42,888 nt of DNA, taken from assembly GCA_023511995.1 (NCBI GenBank), contig JAIMAL010000021.1:1-42888 (forward strand). Direction: 5' to 3'. The translations under genes were made by a program, and so were the position numbers. Positions 16,620-26,400 of the stretch are shown one piece after another; within the stretch, counting starts at the first letter, position 1; every line of letters begins with the position of its first letter. The notes below the pieces were generated by a model. It searched no databases, had not been told where the DNA came from, and was given only the letters and a program-made list of their open reading frames with translations. Source of the stretch: Burkholderiales bacterium. Its GTDB lineage: Bacteria; Pseudomonadota; Gammaproteobacteria; Burkholderiales; Thiobacteraceae.

Positions 16620-17900
16620 CTAGAAGCTGGCAAAGGCCCGCTCGGCTGCCTCCAGGGTGAAGGCAAGCTCCGCCTCGCCGTGGCTTGCGGAGACGAAGCC
16701 CGCCTCGAAGGCGGAGGGGGCGAGATAGACCCCGGCTTCCAGCATGGCGTGGAAGAAACGGTTGAAGGCTTCCCGGTCGCAGGCCATCACTTCCTGGTAA
16801 GTGGTGGGGGGCCGCGGGCTGAAGTAGAGGCCGAACATCCCCCCCACGGACTGGGCGCTGAAGGGCACGCCGTGCCGGTGGGCGGCCTCGGTGAGCCCCT
16901 GCATGAGCCGCGCCGTGGTGTCGGCCAGCCGCTCGTAGAAGCCTGGCGCCATCACCGCCTTCAGGGTGGCGAGCCCCGCCGCCACCGCCACCGGGTTCCC
17001 CGACAGCGTGCCGGCCTGATAGACGGGGCCGTTGGGGGCAAGCTGTTCCATGATTTCCCGCCGGCCGCCGAAGGCGCCCACGGGCAGGCCGCCGCCGATC
17101 ACCTTGCCCAGGGTGGTGAGGTCGGGCGCAATGCCAAACAGGCCCTGGGCGCCTTTGAGCCCCACGCGGAAGCCGGTCATCACCTCATCGAAGATCAGTA
17201 CGGTGCCGTGGGCGCTGCAGAGGCGGCGCAGGGTTTCCAGAAAACCCGGCGCAGGCAGCACCAGGTTCATGTTGCCGGCGATGGGCTCGACGATGACGCC
17301 GGCAATCTGCGGCCCCAGCTCGGCGAACACCGCTTCCACCGCCGCCGTGTCGTTGTAGGGGAGGGTGAGGGTGTGGGCGGCCACTTCCACGGGGACGCCC
17401 GCGGAGCTCGGCTGTCCGAAGGTGAGGGCGCCGGAGCCTGCCTTCACCAGCAGGCTGTCGGCGTGGCCGTGGTAGCAGCCCTCGAACTTGACGATCTTGC
17501 TGCGGCCGGTGAAGCCGCGGGCGAGCCGGATGGCGCTCATGGTGGCTTCCGTGCCGGATGAGACCAGACGCACCTCTTCCAGACCCGGCAGCAGCGTGGT
17601 GAGGCACTCCGCCATTTCCAGCTCGCGGGCGGTGGGGGCGCCAAAGGAGAGCCCAGCCTCCGCCGCTTCCTTCACCGCGGCCACCACCTCGGGATGGGCA
17701 TGGCCCAGGATCATGGGCCCCCAGGAGCCCACGTAATCCACATAGCGCCGGTCGTCTTCGTCCCAGAGCCATGCGCCCTGGCCGCGCTTGAAAAACACCG
17801 GCGTGCCGCCCACGGCGCGAAAGGCGCGCACCGGGGAATTGACACCGCCCGGGATCAGGCGGCGGGAGCGTTCGAAAAGTTCTTCATTGCGGGAGCTCAT
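16620..17900 (-). CDS. hemL: Glutamate-1-semialdehyde 2,1-aminomutase
   Basis: HemL is a PLP enzyme that converts glutamate-1-semialdehyde to 5-aminolevulinate, the C5 route into tetrapyrroles and the step feeding HemB. The 426-residue length is normal. Motifs include [40 protein letters not shown] (the PLP-contacting Asp238) and the PLP lysine K266 in [21 protein letters not shown] 17900 overlaps the thiE stop (ATGA), and AGGAGA lies about 11 bases before it. It is the last gene of thiD-thiE-hemL, ending at the bidirectional terminator. Confidence 0.97.
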   Translation of the reverse strand: MSSRNEELFERSRRLIPGGVNSPVRAFRAVGGTPVFFKRGQGAWLWDEDDRRYVDYVGSWGPMILGHAHPEVVAAVKEAAEAGLSFGAPTARELEMAECLTTLLPGLEEVRLVSSGTEATMSAIRLARGFTGRSKIVKFEGCYHGHADSLLVKAGSGALTFGQPSSAGVPVEVAAHTLTLPYNDTAAVEAVFAELGPQIAGVIVEPIAGNMNLVLPAPGFLETLRRLCSAHGTVLIFDEVMTGFRVGLKGAQGLFGIAPDLTTLGKVIGGGLPVGAFGGRREIMEQLAPNGPVYQAGTLSGNPVAVAAGLATLKAVMAPGFYERLADTTARLMQGLTEAAHRHGVPFSAQSVGGMFGLYFSPRPPTTYQEVMACDREAFNRFFHAMLEAGVYLAPSAFEAGFVSASHGEAELAFTLEAAERAFASF

Positions 17901-18547
17901 CGAGTGGACTTCTCCTCATCGGAACGGGTTGCGAAGAGGCGGCTGAAGCGGGCGGCGGCATCCCGCACATCCGGCGCCTCGAAGAGGGCGGAGATGACCG
18001 CGACCGCATGGGCACCGGCGGCGATGACGGCAGGGGCATTCTCCGGCGTGATGCCGCCGATGGCCACGATGGGTACCGCAAGCTTCTGCCTTGCCTCGGT
18101 GATAAGCGTCAAGGGGCAAAGCGGGGCATGGGGCTTCGTCGGCGAGGGGAAACAACTGCCAAAGGCCACATAGTCGGCGCCTGCGGCGGTGAGGCGCTCC
18201 GCCCGGGCGAGGTCCTGGTAACAGGAAACACCGATGAGTTTGTCCGGGCCCAGATTGACCCGCGCTTCCAGTAGCGACGCATCCTCCGCACCCAGGTGCA
18301 CGCCGTCAGCCTCGGTGAGGGCGGCAAGCCGCACATCGTCGTTGATGATGAGGGGCACCCCGTGGCGGTGGCAGAGGCGTTTGAGCTCCGTCGCCTGCTC
18401 GTGGCGCAGCGCCACATCGCCGGATTTGTTGCGGTACTGCACGAGGCGGGCCCCGCCCGCCAAAGCCTCGCCGACCAGGAACAGGAGGCGTTCCGTGTCG
18501 GCCATCTCCGGCGTGAGGGCATAAAGCCCTTCAACCTTCGCTTTCAT
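17897..18547 (-). CDS. thiE: Thiamine-phosphate synthase
   Basis: ThiE joins HMP-pyrophosphate and the thiazole phosphate to make thiamine phosphate. The 216-residue TIM-barrel shows YRNKSGD (residues ~38-44), [24 protein letters not shown] (phosphate loop) and [15 protein letters not shown] 18547 directly abuts GGGGAGGAGG and overlaps thiD by 17 bp; its stop overlaps hemL by 4 bp, so all three are translationally coupled. No TPP riboswitch precedes this operon, unlike thiC. The GGGAGGAG before its start is an 8-nt complement to the loop of the small-RNA candidate. Confidence 0.95.
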   Translation of the reverse strand: MKAKVEGLYALTPEMADTERLLFLVGEALAGGARLVQYRNKSGDVALRHEQATELKRLCHRHGVPLIINDDVRLAALTEADGVHLGAEDASLLEARVNLGPDKLIGVSCYQDLARAERLTAAGADYVAFGSCFPSPTKPHAPLCPLTLITEARQKLAVPIVAIGGITPENAPAVIAAGAHAVAVISALFEAPDVRDAAARFSRLFATRSDEEKSTR

Positions 18548-19367
18548 CCTCCTCCCCGGGTTCCTCCCGCGCCCAGAACAGCCGGTCCGGCAGATGTTGG
18601 CCCATGCCGGGCCGGAAACCGTGTTTGAGGGTGTGCCAGGTGTATTCCTGGGCGGTGCGCACCGCGCTGACGATGTCCGCCCCCTGGGCGATGGCGGCAG
18701 CGATGGCCGAGGCGAGGGTGCAGCCGGAACCGTGGAAGCTGCCGGGCAGCCGCGGCCAGCGGTCGCGGCGGATCACTCCCGCTTCGCCAAAGAGCGTGTT
18801 CACGACTTCCGCCCCGGGCTCGTGGGTGCCGGTGATCAGGACATACTCACAGCCGGTGGAGATGAGGCGCGCAGCGCATTCCTCCAGGGTGAGCGTGTCC
18901 TCTTCCTCCCCCTCGCCCCCGGCAAGGCGCCGCGCTTCGAGGCTGTTGGGCGTGAGCAGCGTGGTTTGCGGGATGAGGAGTTCCAGGAGCGCGGAGACCA
19001 TGTTGTCGGTGGCCAGCTCATCGCCCCGCCCGGAAGCGAGCACCGGATCGAGGATTAAGGGAACGTCAGGGTAGTCGGCCACCACTTCGGCGATGGCGGC
19101 GATGTTCTCCACACTGCCCACAAGCCCGATCTTGAAGGCCGCCACCGGCATGTCTTCCAGCACCGCCCGTGCCTGGTCCGCCACCCATTCCGCATCCAGG
19201 GGCAGGACGGCCTCCACCCCCACCGTGTCCTGGACGGTGATGGCGGTGATGGCACTCAAGGGGTGACAGCCCATGGCGGCCAGGGTCAAAACGTCGGCCT
19301 GGATGCCGGCGCCGCCCGAGGGGTCGGTTGCGGCAAAGCAGAGAACGATGGGCGGCGCATCAGGCAT
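18531..19367 (-). CDS. thiD: Hydroxymethylpyrimidine/phosphomethylpyrimidine kinase
   Basis: ThiD phosphorylates HMP twice to give the pyrophosphate used by ThiE. This 278-residue ribokinase-fold protein shows [14 protein letters not shown] near the N-terminus, [29 protein letters not shown] and the ATP/anion-hole motif [18 protein letters not shown] near residue 209. ATG 19367 lacks a strong ribosome site. It is first in the operon, divergent from the rubredoxin gene 72 bp away. The C-terminal tail ([11 protein letters not shown]) is acidic and not part of the fold. Confidence 0.94.
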   Translation of the reverse strand: MPDAPPIVLCFAATDPSGGAGIQADVLTLAAMGCHPLSAITAITVQDTVGVEAVLPLDAEWVADQARAVLEDMPVAAFKIGLVGSVENIAAIAEVVADYPDVPLILDPVLASGRGDELATDNMVSALLELLIPQTTLLTPNSLEARRLAGGEGEEEDTLTLEECAARLISTGCEYVLITGTHEPGAEVVNTLFGEAGVIRRDRWPRLPGSFHGSGCTLASAIAAAIAQGADIVSAVRTAQEYTWHTLKHGFRPGMGQHLPDRLFWAREEPGEEDESEG

Positions 19368-19407
19368 GGGCAGGGGCGAAGCGGTATCCCGCCCCGCCGA
19401 TCACGGG

Positions 19408-19422
19408 TAAAATTGCATTTTA
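19408..19422. promoter_or_regulatory. Symmetric TAAAAT element between thiD and rubredoxin
   Basis: TAAAAT-TGC-ATTTTA gives a -10-like TAAAAT on both strands, in the 72-bp divergent gap. Matching -35 boxes are not evident on either side, so bidirectional promoter use is a suggestion only. Confidence 0.35.
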
Positions 19423-19439
19423 ACCTGATTTTCCTCCCC

Positions 19440-19622
19440 ATGAGCGACGACCGACCCTATCGCACTTTCATGTGTCTCATCTGCGGCTTCATCTACGACG
19501 AAGCCAAGGGCCGCCCGGAAGACGGCATCCCCCCCGGCACCCGCTGGGAAGACATCCCCCCCAACTGGACCTGCCCGGACTGCGGCGCGCGCAAGGAAGA
19601 TTTCGAACTCCTCGAAATCTGA
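19440..19622 (+). CDS. Rubredoxin
   Basis: This is a 60-residue one-iron electron carrier. Both cysteine knuckles are present: CLICG (C12, C15) and CPDCG (C45, C48), around the usual [13 protein letters not shown] segment. ATG 19440 gives the standard rubredoxin length; the open frame extends upstream but into non-family sequence. The bases before it (TTTTCCTCCCC) contain no Shine-Dalgarno, so translation may start on a short leader. The partner enzyme is not evident from the neighbourhood. Confidence 0.94.
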   Translation: MSDDRPYRTFMCLICGFIYDEAKGRPEDGIPPGTRWEDIPPNWTCPDCGARKEDFELLEI

Positions 19623-19770
19623 CCGTGCCGGCGGGCCCCTCGCTCAAGGGGCGCATTTCATGCCTTGGGCATGGCGTCCCGGCCGCCTTGCCCACTTCCC
19701 CTCAAGGATTTTTTCCTGCGACCGTTATAGCCCTTAGCCGCCAGCTACCCTGGAGGCTGGTACGGAACTT

Positions 19771-19795
19771 GCTCGGCTTGCCGGGCGGGTTTTTT
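19771..19795 (+). terminator. Probable terminator in the 302-bp gap before pilG
   Basis: GCTCGG (19771-19776) pairs with CCGGGC (19781-19786, one G-T pair), then GGG and six T follow. A second hairpin (CCAGC 19741-19745 / GCTGG 19756-19760) stands just upstream. It lies ~150 bp past rubredoxin, farther than usual. A weaker GCCCCT/AGGGGC stem is at ~19635-19652. The gap 19623-19924 otherwise holds only the pilG promoter. Confidence 0.5.
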
Positions 19796-19844
19796 ACAGG
19801 GGGTCGGGGCCGGAAAACTTCGGGTATTGCTTGAGAAAATCCCC

Positions 19845-19871
19845 TTGCAGGGCTTGATTTTCTTATACAAT
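19845..19871 (+). promoter_or_regulatory. Possible promoter of the pilGHIJ-chpA operon
   Basis: TTGCAG (19845-19850), 15 bp, TACAAT (19866-19871); taking the -35 as CTTGCA gives 16 bp. It lies 54 bp before the GTG start of pilG. The spacing is short, so confidence is moderate. Confidence 0.45.
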
Positions 19872-19924
19872 GCCGAGACCGGGCCCGGCTACGGACGACA
19901 TAACGAGAGTGGGTTGGGGGTTGT

Positions 19925-20332
19925 GTGGCTGAGACAAACAAACTGGCTGGCGTCAAGGTGATGGTCATCGACGACAGCAATACCATCCGCCGCAGCGCGG
20001 AAATCTTTCTCGCCCAGGCGGGTTGCGAGGTCATCCTCGCCGAAGATGGTTTCGATGCCATGGCCAAGATCGCCGATCATCAACCGGATCTGATTTTCGT
20101 CGATATCATGATGCCGCGTCTGGACGGCTACCAGACGTGCATGCTCATCAAAAAAAACCAGCGCTTCCGCAACACACCGGTGATCATGCTGTCCAGCAAG
20201 GACGGCCTGTTCGACCGCGTGCGTGGACGCATGGTCGGTTCCGACGAATATCTGACCAAACCCTTCACCAAGGAAAGCCTGCTGCAGGCGGTGCGCAAGC
20301 ACGTGCTGGCAAGCCCCGCGGCGGCGGCGTAA
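19925..20332 (+). CDS. pilG: Type IV pilus response regulator PilG
   Basis: This is a 135-residue single-domain receiver, a CheY-like output of the Pil/Chp chemosensory system that controls pilus extension and twitching. Acidic pocket D16-D17, phospho-acceptor D60 (FVDIMMP), switch serine in MLSSKDG and the conserved lysine in TKPF are all present. The GTG start (19925) is preceded by a G-rich stretch (GGGGGTTGT); the sequence MAETNKLAGVKVMVIDDS fits PilG starts. First gene of the operon, 37 bp before pilH. Confidence 0.94.
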   Translation: MAETNKLAGVKVMVIDDSNTIRRSAEIFLAQAGCEVILAEDGFDAMAKIADHQPDLIFVDIMMPRLDGYQTCMLIKKNQRFRNTPVIMLSSKDGLFDRVRGRMVGSDEYLTKPFTKESLLQAVRKHVLASPAAAA

Positions 20333-20369
20333 GTTTGGTTTCGAGCACGAAAGACAGAGGATAAGCAAC

Positions 20370-20735
20370 ATGCCCATCAGCAAAGTCCTGGTCGTTGACG
20401 ACTCTCCCACGGAACGCCACTTCCTTTCCGAAATCCTGAGCAAGCAGGGCTATCAGGTGATCATGGCGGAAAGCGGCGAGGAGGCGATGGAAAAGGCGAA
20501 AAGCCAACGCCCCGACCTCATCCTCATGGATGTGGTGATGCCGGGGTTGAACGGCTTTCAGGCCACGCGCGCCCTCACCCGCGACGAGGAAACCAAGCAC
20601 ATCCCCGTCATCATGTGCACCTCGAAGGGCCAGGAGACGGACAAGGTTTGGGGCATGCGCCAGGGGGCGCGGGATTACCTGGTCAAACCCATCAATCCGG
20701 ACGAGTTGCTGCGCAAGATCGCGGCCCTCGGTTGA
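20370..20735 (+). CDS. pilH: Type IV pilus response regulator PilH
   Basis: This 121-residue CheY-like receiver is the second regulator of the Pil/Chp system, generally opposing PilG or acting as a phosphate sink for pilus retraction. D10-D11, phospho-acceptor D54 (LILMDVVMPG), switch threonine in MCTSKG and lysine in VKPINPDE are present. ATG 20370 follows GAGGATAAG. It is 9 bp from pilI. Confidence 0.95.
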   Translation: MPISKVLVVDDSPTERHFLSEILSKQGYQVIMAESGEEAMEKAKSQRPDLILMDVVMPGLNGFQATRALTRDEETKHIPVIMCTSKGQETDKVWGMRQGARDYLVKPINPDELLRKIAALG

Positions 20736-20744
20736 TTCTCCTCC

Positions 20745-21260
20745 ATGGCAAGAAAAACCAGTCTCAGGGAGTTCCAGGAAAGCGTCGTTGCCCGCCTGCA
20801 AAATGCCACGGCGGCGGGCGCGACGGCGGTGGCCTCCAAAGTGGGGGTCCTGGTGGGCGAGACACGCTGGCTTGTTACTCTCTCCGACGTGGCGGAAGTC
20901 ATCCCCTTGCCGTCGCTCGCCCCCGTCCCCCTGACCCGGCGCTGGTTCCAGGGGGTGGCCAATGTGCGCGGCGTGCTCTACGGTGTCGTGGATTTCGCCG
21001 ATTATCTTTACGGCCAACCCACGCCCCCCGGCGTGGACAGTCGACTTTTGCTCATCCATCCCCGTTACGGTGTCAATGCCGGCCTCGTCGTGGCGAAGAT
21101 GCTGGGGCTCAAACACCCCGACCAGCTCACGCCGGGTGAGGAAGAGGGGCTGCCGCCCTGGGTGAGTGCGGAATACGTGGACGGGGAGGGGGAAATCTGG
21201 AAGGAACTCAACATGCAGGGTCTGGTGACCCAGGCGGAATTTCTCAACGTCGGCATCTAG
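20745..21260 (+). CDS. pilI: Type IV pilus CheW-like adaptor PilI
   Basis: This 171-residue CheW-fold scaffold links the receptor PilJ to the kinase ChpA. CheW features are visible in VGETRWLVTLSDVAEVIPLPSLAPVPLTRRWFQGVANVRGVLYGVVDFADYL, which has the typical 'GV.N.RG...V.D' core. The ~35-residue N-terminal helix before the fold is usual for PilI. The ribosome site is weak (TTCTCC before ATG 20745), and coupling to pilH, 9 bp upstream, is likely. Confidence 0.92.
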   Translation: MARKTSLREFQESVVARLQNATAAGATAVASKVGVLVGETRWLVTLSDVAEVIPLPSLAPVPLTRRWFQGVANVRGVLYGVVDFADYLYGQPTPPGVDSRLLLIHPRYGVNAGLVVAKMLGLKHPDQLTPGEEEGLPPWVSAEYVDGEGEIWKELNMQGLVTQAEFLNVGI

Positions 21261-21316
21261 ACCGGCGGGCACCCCGGGCGGGGTAAACGGACGGGATCAA
21301 GGAACGGAGACGGATC

Positions 21317-23428
21317 ATGGCATTGTTCACAAGGAAAGCCGGCAACAAGAAAGGCGAAACCGCGCCCCTGCACACCACGCTGATCATGCAGGGGTTGCGC
21401 AAGCTGTCGGGCAAGGAGCCGACCCAGCTGCCCCTCATCGGCCACCTGCCTGCGGAAAAGCAGCAGCTCTATTCCGGTGTCGCCGCCCTGGTGTTCATCC
21501 TGCTTGCCCTGGGCACGCTGGGCCTCAACGCCTACTTGGTGGGCAACAAGGCCAAGTACGTGGGAACGGCAACGGAGATGCAGATGCTCTCCCAGCGGGT
21601 GGCCAAGGGCGCCCAGCAGGCGGTCCTGGGCAACCCCGAGGCGTTCAAACAACTGAAAGACGCCAGGAACCGTTTCGACCAGGATCTGAAGCGCCTCATG
21701 TATGGCGAGGGCACCCTGCCCGCCTCGCCCTCCTCCATCCAGCCCATCCTGAAGGAGCTGGACGCGGCCTGGAAACCCATGGCCCGCCAAACCGACCAGA
21801 TTCTGCAGCAGGAAAAAAGCCTGGTGGAGCTCAACCGGGCGGTGGCGGCCATCAATGCCGCCAATGTGCAAATGCAGGAGCTGGCGGAACAGGTAGTTTC
21901 CCTCATGTCCCAGACCGGTGCCGCGGTGCGTGACGTGTCCATGGCCTCGCAGCAGGTCATGCTCACCCAGCGCATGGCCAAGAACGCCAACAACCTCCTG
22001 TCTTCCGACGTGATCGATCCGGAGGTCGCTTTCCTTTTGGGCAAGGATGCGAACACGTTCCGTGACGTGCTGCTGGCCCTCCTCAACGGCAGCGAGGATT
22101 TGCGCATCAACGCGGTGAAGGACCCGGATACCCGGGAAAAACTCAAAGAACTGAACGCGGTGTTCAACGACTTCTACGCCAACGTCAACAGCATCCTCAA
22201 CAACATGCAGAACCTGGTGAACGCCAAGCAGGCGGGACGGGAGCTGTTCGTGGGTTCCGACAAACTGCTGCTGCTCACGCAGAAACTCACCCAGGCGTAT
22301 GAAAACATCGGCCGCGTTGCCGGTCCTTGGCTTGCCGCCCTGTTTGGCCTCATCGGCATCTTCGCCGCCGTGCTCTTTGCCTGGTCGGTGGTGAACGAGG
22401 CGCGGCGCCGGGCGATCCAGAGCGAGGAGGAAAACAAGCGCAACCAGGAAGCGATTCTGCGCCTGCTCAATGAAATGGGCGATCTGGCGGAGGGCGACCT
22501 CACCGTGCGCGCTTCGGTGACCGAGGACATTACCGGCGCCATCGCCGACTCCATCAACTACACCATCGACGAGCTGCGGCTTTTGGTCTCCGAGATCAAC
22601 AAGGCCACCGAGCAGGTGACCCAGGCTACCCAGCAGGCGCAGAGCATTTCCGCGCAGCTTCTCGAAGCGGCGCAGCGGCAGTCGAAGGAGATCGAGGAAA
22701 CCTCCGCCTCCGTGCTGCAGATGACGGAATCCATCAACGAAGTGTCGGCCAGCGCCGCCGAGTCGGCGCGGGTGGCACAGCAATCCCTGGAGGCGGCGCA
22801 AAAGGGTCAGGAGGCGGTGTACAACCAGATCGCCGGTATGAACGAAATCCGCGAACAGATCCAGGAGACCGCCAAGCGCATCAAACGTCTGGGCGAATCC
22901 TCGCAGGAGATTTCGGAGATCGTGGAGCTCATCTCCGACATCACCGAGCAGACCAACATCCTCGCCCTCAATGCGGCCATCCAGGCGGCTTCCGCCGGCG
23001 AGGCCGGGCGGGGCTTCACCGTGGTGGCAGAGGAGGTGCAGCGGCTGGCGGAACGTTCCGGCGAGGCGACAAAACAGATCGGGGCCATCGTCAAGACCAT
23101 TCAGACCGACACCCAGGACGCGGTGGCGGCCATGGAGAGAAGCACCCAGGGGGTGGTCGAAGGGGCCAAGCTTTCCGATGCCGCCGGCCAGGCGCTGGCG
23201 GAGATCGGTCGCGTGTCGCGGGAGCTCGCTGCCCTCATCGAGAACATTTCCCAGCGCACCCAGGCCCAGGCGGAAATGGCCAGGATCGTGGCGCGCAACA
23301 TGCAGGACATCCAGGCCATCACCAACCAGACCACGGAAGGCACCAAGCAGACGGCGGTCTCCATCGGCCAGCTGGCGGCGCTGGCGGCCGATCTGAAGGG
23401 TTCCGTCGCGGGCTTCAAGCTGTCCTGA
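21317..23428 (+). CDS. pilJ: Type IV pilus methyl-accepting chemotaxis protein PilJ
   Basis: This is the 703-residue membrane receptor of the Pil/Chp system. A cytoplasmic N-tail is followed by TM1 (~52-75), a periplasmic region with two PilJ-type helical modules (each with a 'M-L-(S/T)-QR-(V/M)-AK' segment), TM2 (~335-358), a HAMP-like linker and a long signalling coiled coil. The hairpin tip is ISDITEQTNILALNAAIQAASAGEAGRGFTVVAEEVQRLAERS (from ~539). No CheR-binding pentapeptide is seen at the C-terminus (KGSVAGFKLS), consistent with PilJ. ATG 21317 follows GGAACGGAGACGG. It sits 56 bp after pilI and 19 bp before chpA. Confidence 0.95.
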   Translation: MALFTRKAGNKKGETAPLHTTLIMQGLRKLSGKEPTQLPLIGHLPAEKQQLYSGVAALVFILLALGTLGLNAYLVGNKAKYVGTATEMQMLSQRVAKGAQQAVLGNPEAFKQLKDARNRFDQDLKRLMYGEGTLPASPSSIQPILKELDAAWKPMARQTDQILQQEKSLVELNRAVAAINAANVQMQELAEQVVSLMSQTGAAVRDVSMASQQVMLTQRMAKNANNLLSSDVIDPEVAFLLGKDANTFRDVLLALLNGSEDLRINAVKDPDTREKLKELNAVFNDFYANVNSILNNMQNLVNAKQAGRELFVGSDKLLLLTQKLTQAYENIGRVAGPWLAALFGLIGIFAAVLFAWSVVNEARRRAIQSEEENKRNQEAILRLLNEMGDLAEGDLTVRASVTEDITGAIADSINYTIDELRLLVSEINKATEQVTQATQQAQSISAQLLEAAQRQSKEIEETSASVLQMTESINEVSASAAESARVAQQSLEAAQKGQEAVYNQIAGMNEIREQIQETAKRIKRLGESSQEISEIVELISDITEQTNILALNAAIQAASAGEAGRGFTVVAEEVQRLAERSGEATKQIGAIVKTIQTDTQDAVAAMERSTQGVVEGAKLSDAAGQALAEIGRVSRELAALIENISQRTQAQAEMARIVARNMQDIQAITNQTTEGTKQTAVSIGQLAALAADLKGSVAGFKLS

Positions 23429-23447
23429 GCACGAGCGGGAGCAGGTC

Positions 23448-26400
23448 GTGACCACACCCTCGGATTTCGACATCGGTCCCCTCACCTGGGTCAAGGGCGA
23501 GATCGACGCCGCGCTGGCCAAGGCGCGGGAACAGCTCACCCTCTTTGCCGGCAACACCGCCGATGCGACACCGCTGAAATTCGCCCGCACCCATTTGCAT
23601 CAGGTGACCGGTGCAGTGCAGATGGTGGGGCTCGACGGCCTCGGCCGCTTTGCCGAGGAGGTGGAGAATCTTCTCGCCGCCTTGGAGGCGCGCGAGGTGG
23701 AGGCGGACGGGGAGCGCCTCGATCGTGCCGATCAGGGACTCACCGCGATCGGCAAATATCTGGACGACCTGCTCGCCGGCGCGCCCGACGTGCCTTTGCG
23801 CCTGTTTCCCACCTACCGCCTGCTGCTCGAGGCGCGCGGGGTGGACAGGATCAGCGAGTCGGACCTCTTCTATCCCGACCTCAGCGTGCGGGCGCCCAAG
23901 GGCGCGAGGCCGTCGCCGGTTGACGAGGAGAGCTTCCCCCGCTTTGTGCGCAGCGAGCGGACGAAATACCAGAAGGGCCTGCTCAAGTGGCTGCGCAACC
24001 CGGAGGACAAGGAAGGCCTACGGGAGATGAAGGCGGCCCTCGAGGCCATCGAGGCCACCCAGACGCAACCGGCCAACCGCACCTTCTGGTGGAACGCAGT
24101 GGCCTATCTGGACGCCCTGCTCGAAGGGGGGCTTGAGCCCGCGTTCCCGCTGAAGTCCCTGTGCGCCCGCATCGATCAACAAATCCGGCGCCTTGCCGAG
24201 CGGTCCAGCAAGGTGGCGGAGCGGCTTTTGCGCGATGTGCTCTACCACGTGGCGCGGGCGAAGCCGGCCACGGAGCGGCTGGCGGCGGTGAAGGAGGCCT
24301 ATGGGCTTGAGGCCTACCTCGCGCCCGCGCCTGTGGGCGGCAGCCCGGTCGATGAGGAAATGGAACGCCTGCGCCCGCTGCTGCGGGAGCTTGCCGAGCT
24401 CGTCGCCGCGGCCAAGGATGCCTGGCTCAAGTTCACCGCCGGCAATCCCGACGCCCTCAAAAACTTCCACGCCCAGGCCGTGCGCCTTGCCGAAAAGGGG
24501 CAAGGCCTCAACCACGCGGCGCTCACAGAGCTCCTCGAGGGCATCCGCAGTGGCGCCGATCGATTGCTTGCCGGCGGCGCCCGCAACGAAAGCGTGGACA
24601 TGGAAATGGCCACTGCCCTGCTGCTGGCGGAAAACGCCGTCGAGAACTTCGCGCGGCTTTCCCCGGCCTTTGTCGGCCAGGCCCACGTCCAATGCCGGCG
24701 GCTTCAGGCGGCATTGGCCGGCGAGCCCCTGGAAGGCATCGAAATCGTGCCGCTGCTCGACGAAATGGCGCGCCGCGCCCAGGAGAAGCTGCTGCTCGCC
24801 CAGGTGGGGGCGGAGATCAAGACCAATCTGCGCCATGTGGAACAGGTGCTGGATGCCTTCTTCCGCGATCGCAGCAAGCGGGGCGACATTCCCGGGCTCA
24901 CCCCTTACCTCAACCAGATCGCTGGGGCGCTGCGCATCCTCGAGCTGGAACGCGCCGCAGAACTCCTCAATGCCTGCCAGCGTCTCATCGACCGCTTCGC
25001 CGATCCCGCCTACGAGCCCACCCAGGAGGAACTGGAGCTTTTGGCGGAAGGGCTGTCCAGCCTCGGCTTCTACGTGGAGGCGGTGCAGCATGGGCGCAGT
25101 GACGCCTTCGAGATTCTGGCACCGGTCATCAAACGTTTCCCGGGCCTGAAGCGCCGCGAAGAGGAGAGGGAAGCGGAAGAGGAGACCGTGCTGCCACCCC
25201 TGGCCAGCGTGGAGGCGGGCCTGGAAGAGCAGAAGCGGCAGGCGGAGCGCCTCTATGCCGCGTGGAAGGCAGATCCTACCGACGCCAACCGGGAAGCGCT
25301 GCTCTCCCAGGTGGCGCTGCTCCAGCAGGATGCCGACCTCATGGACGACGCCGCCCTCAAGGAAAAGGCCACGCGGGTGCTCGATCTCCTCTCCGGTGGC
25401 AGTGCCGGCGAAGAACTGGATGCCGCCATGGCGGCCCTGGTGGCACCCAAGGTGGCCGCCGTCACCCCCTCCGCGGAAGCCGCGGCGCTGCTCACGGCGA
25501 GCGAGGAGGTCATCGACCGGGAGATGCTGGAAGTCTATCTGGAGGAGGCGCAGGAGGTGCTCGCCACCATCCGCAGCCAGCTCGCCCAGGTGCGTCTTAC
25601 GCCGTCGGATCATGCCGCCCTCACCACCATCCGGCGGGGGTTCCACACCCTCAAGGGTTCCGGCCGCATGGTGGGGCTCACCGACCTCGGGGAGGTGGCA
25701 TGGGGCATCGAGCAGACCATGAACAAGTGGCTGCAGGAGGAGCGGGATGCAACGCCTGCCCTCCTCGACATGCTCCAACATGCCCATGACGCCTTCGTCG
25801 GCTGGGTGGATACCTTGAACCGCGAAGGTCATGTCACCGTGGATGCTGCCGAGCTGCTCGCCAAGGCGGCGGCCCTGCGCGGTGAACCGCCGCCGCCTCC
25901 TGGCGGCGGGGCGCCGGTGCCCGAAACCCCGTCGGCGGCGGAGACTGGGGCCCAGCCGGCTGGCGCGGAGGCGGCTGCCCCAGAGCAGACTTCGGGGGCT
26001 TCGGTTGCCGCAGGGCCGGCGCAAAAGCCGCAAGTCGCCGAGGCCCGGGAGGTGCCGGCGGGGGAGGTGGCGGAGGCCGCGTCCGTTGCCGAAGGGCCTG
26101 CCATCGAGGCCATCATCGAAACGCTGCCCGCGTCCACCCCCAGCGAAATCGACATCGGCGGGCGCCCCATCTCGACCACCCTGTACGAGCTCTTTCTCGC
26201 CGAGGCAAAGCAGCACCTCGCAAGCCTGGAAAGCGGCCTTGTTGCCCTGCGGTCCGAGCCTGTCTTGCCCGTGCGCTACGAGTTCATGCGGGCGGCCCAC
26301 ACCCTGGGCGGGATTTCCAGCACGGTGGGCTTGGCTGCCCCGGCCGATCTCGCCTACGCCCTCGAACAGTATCTGGTGGACCTCATGGACCACCCGCGCC

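Noticed and set aside
21257-23590. A 777-codon minus-strand open frame across pilJ
   Set aside because: It is antisense to a fully canonical chemoreceptor, and its His/Gly/Leu-rich composition is typical of antisense shadows.
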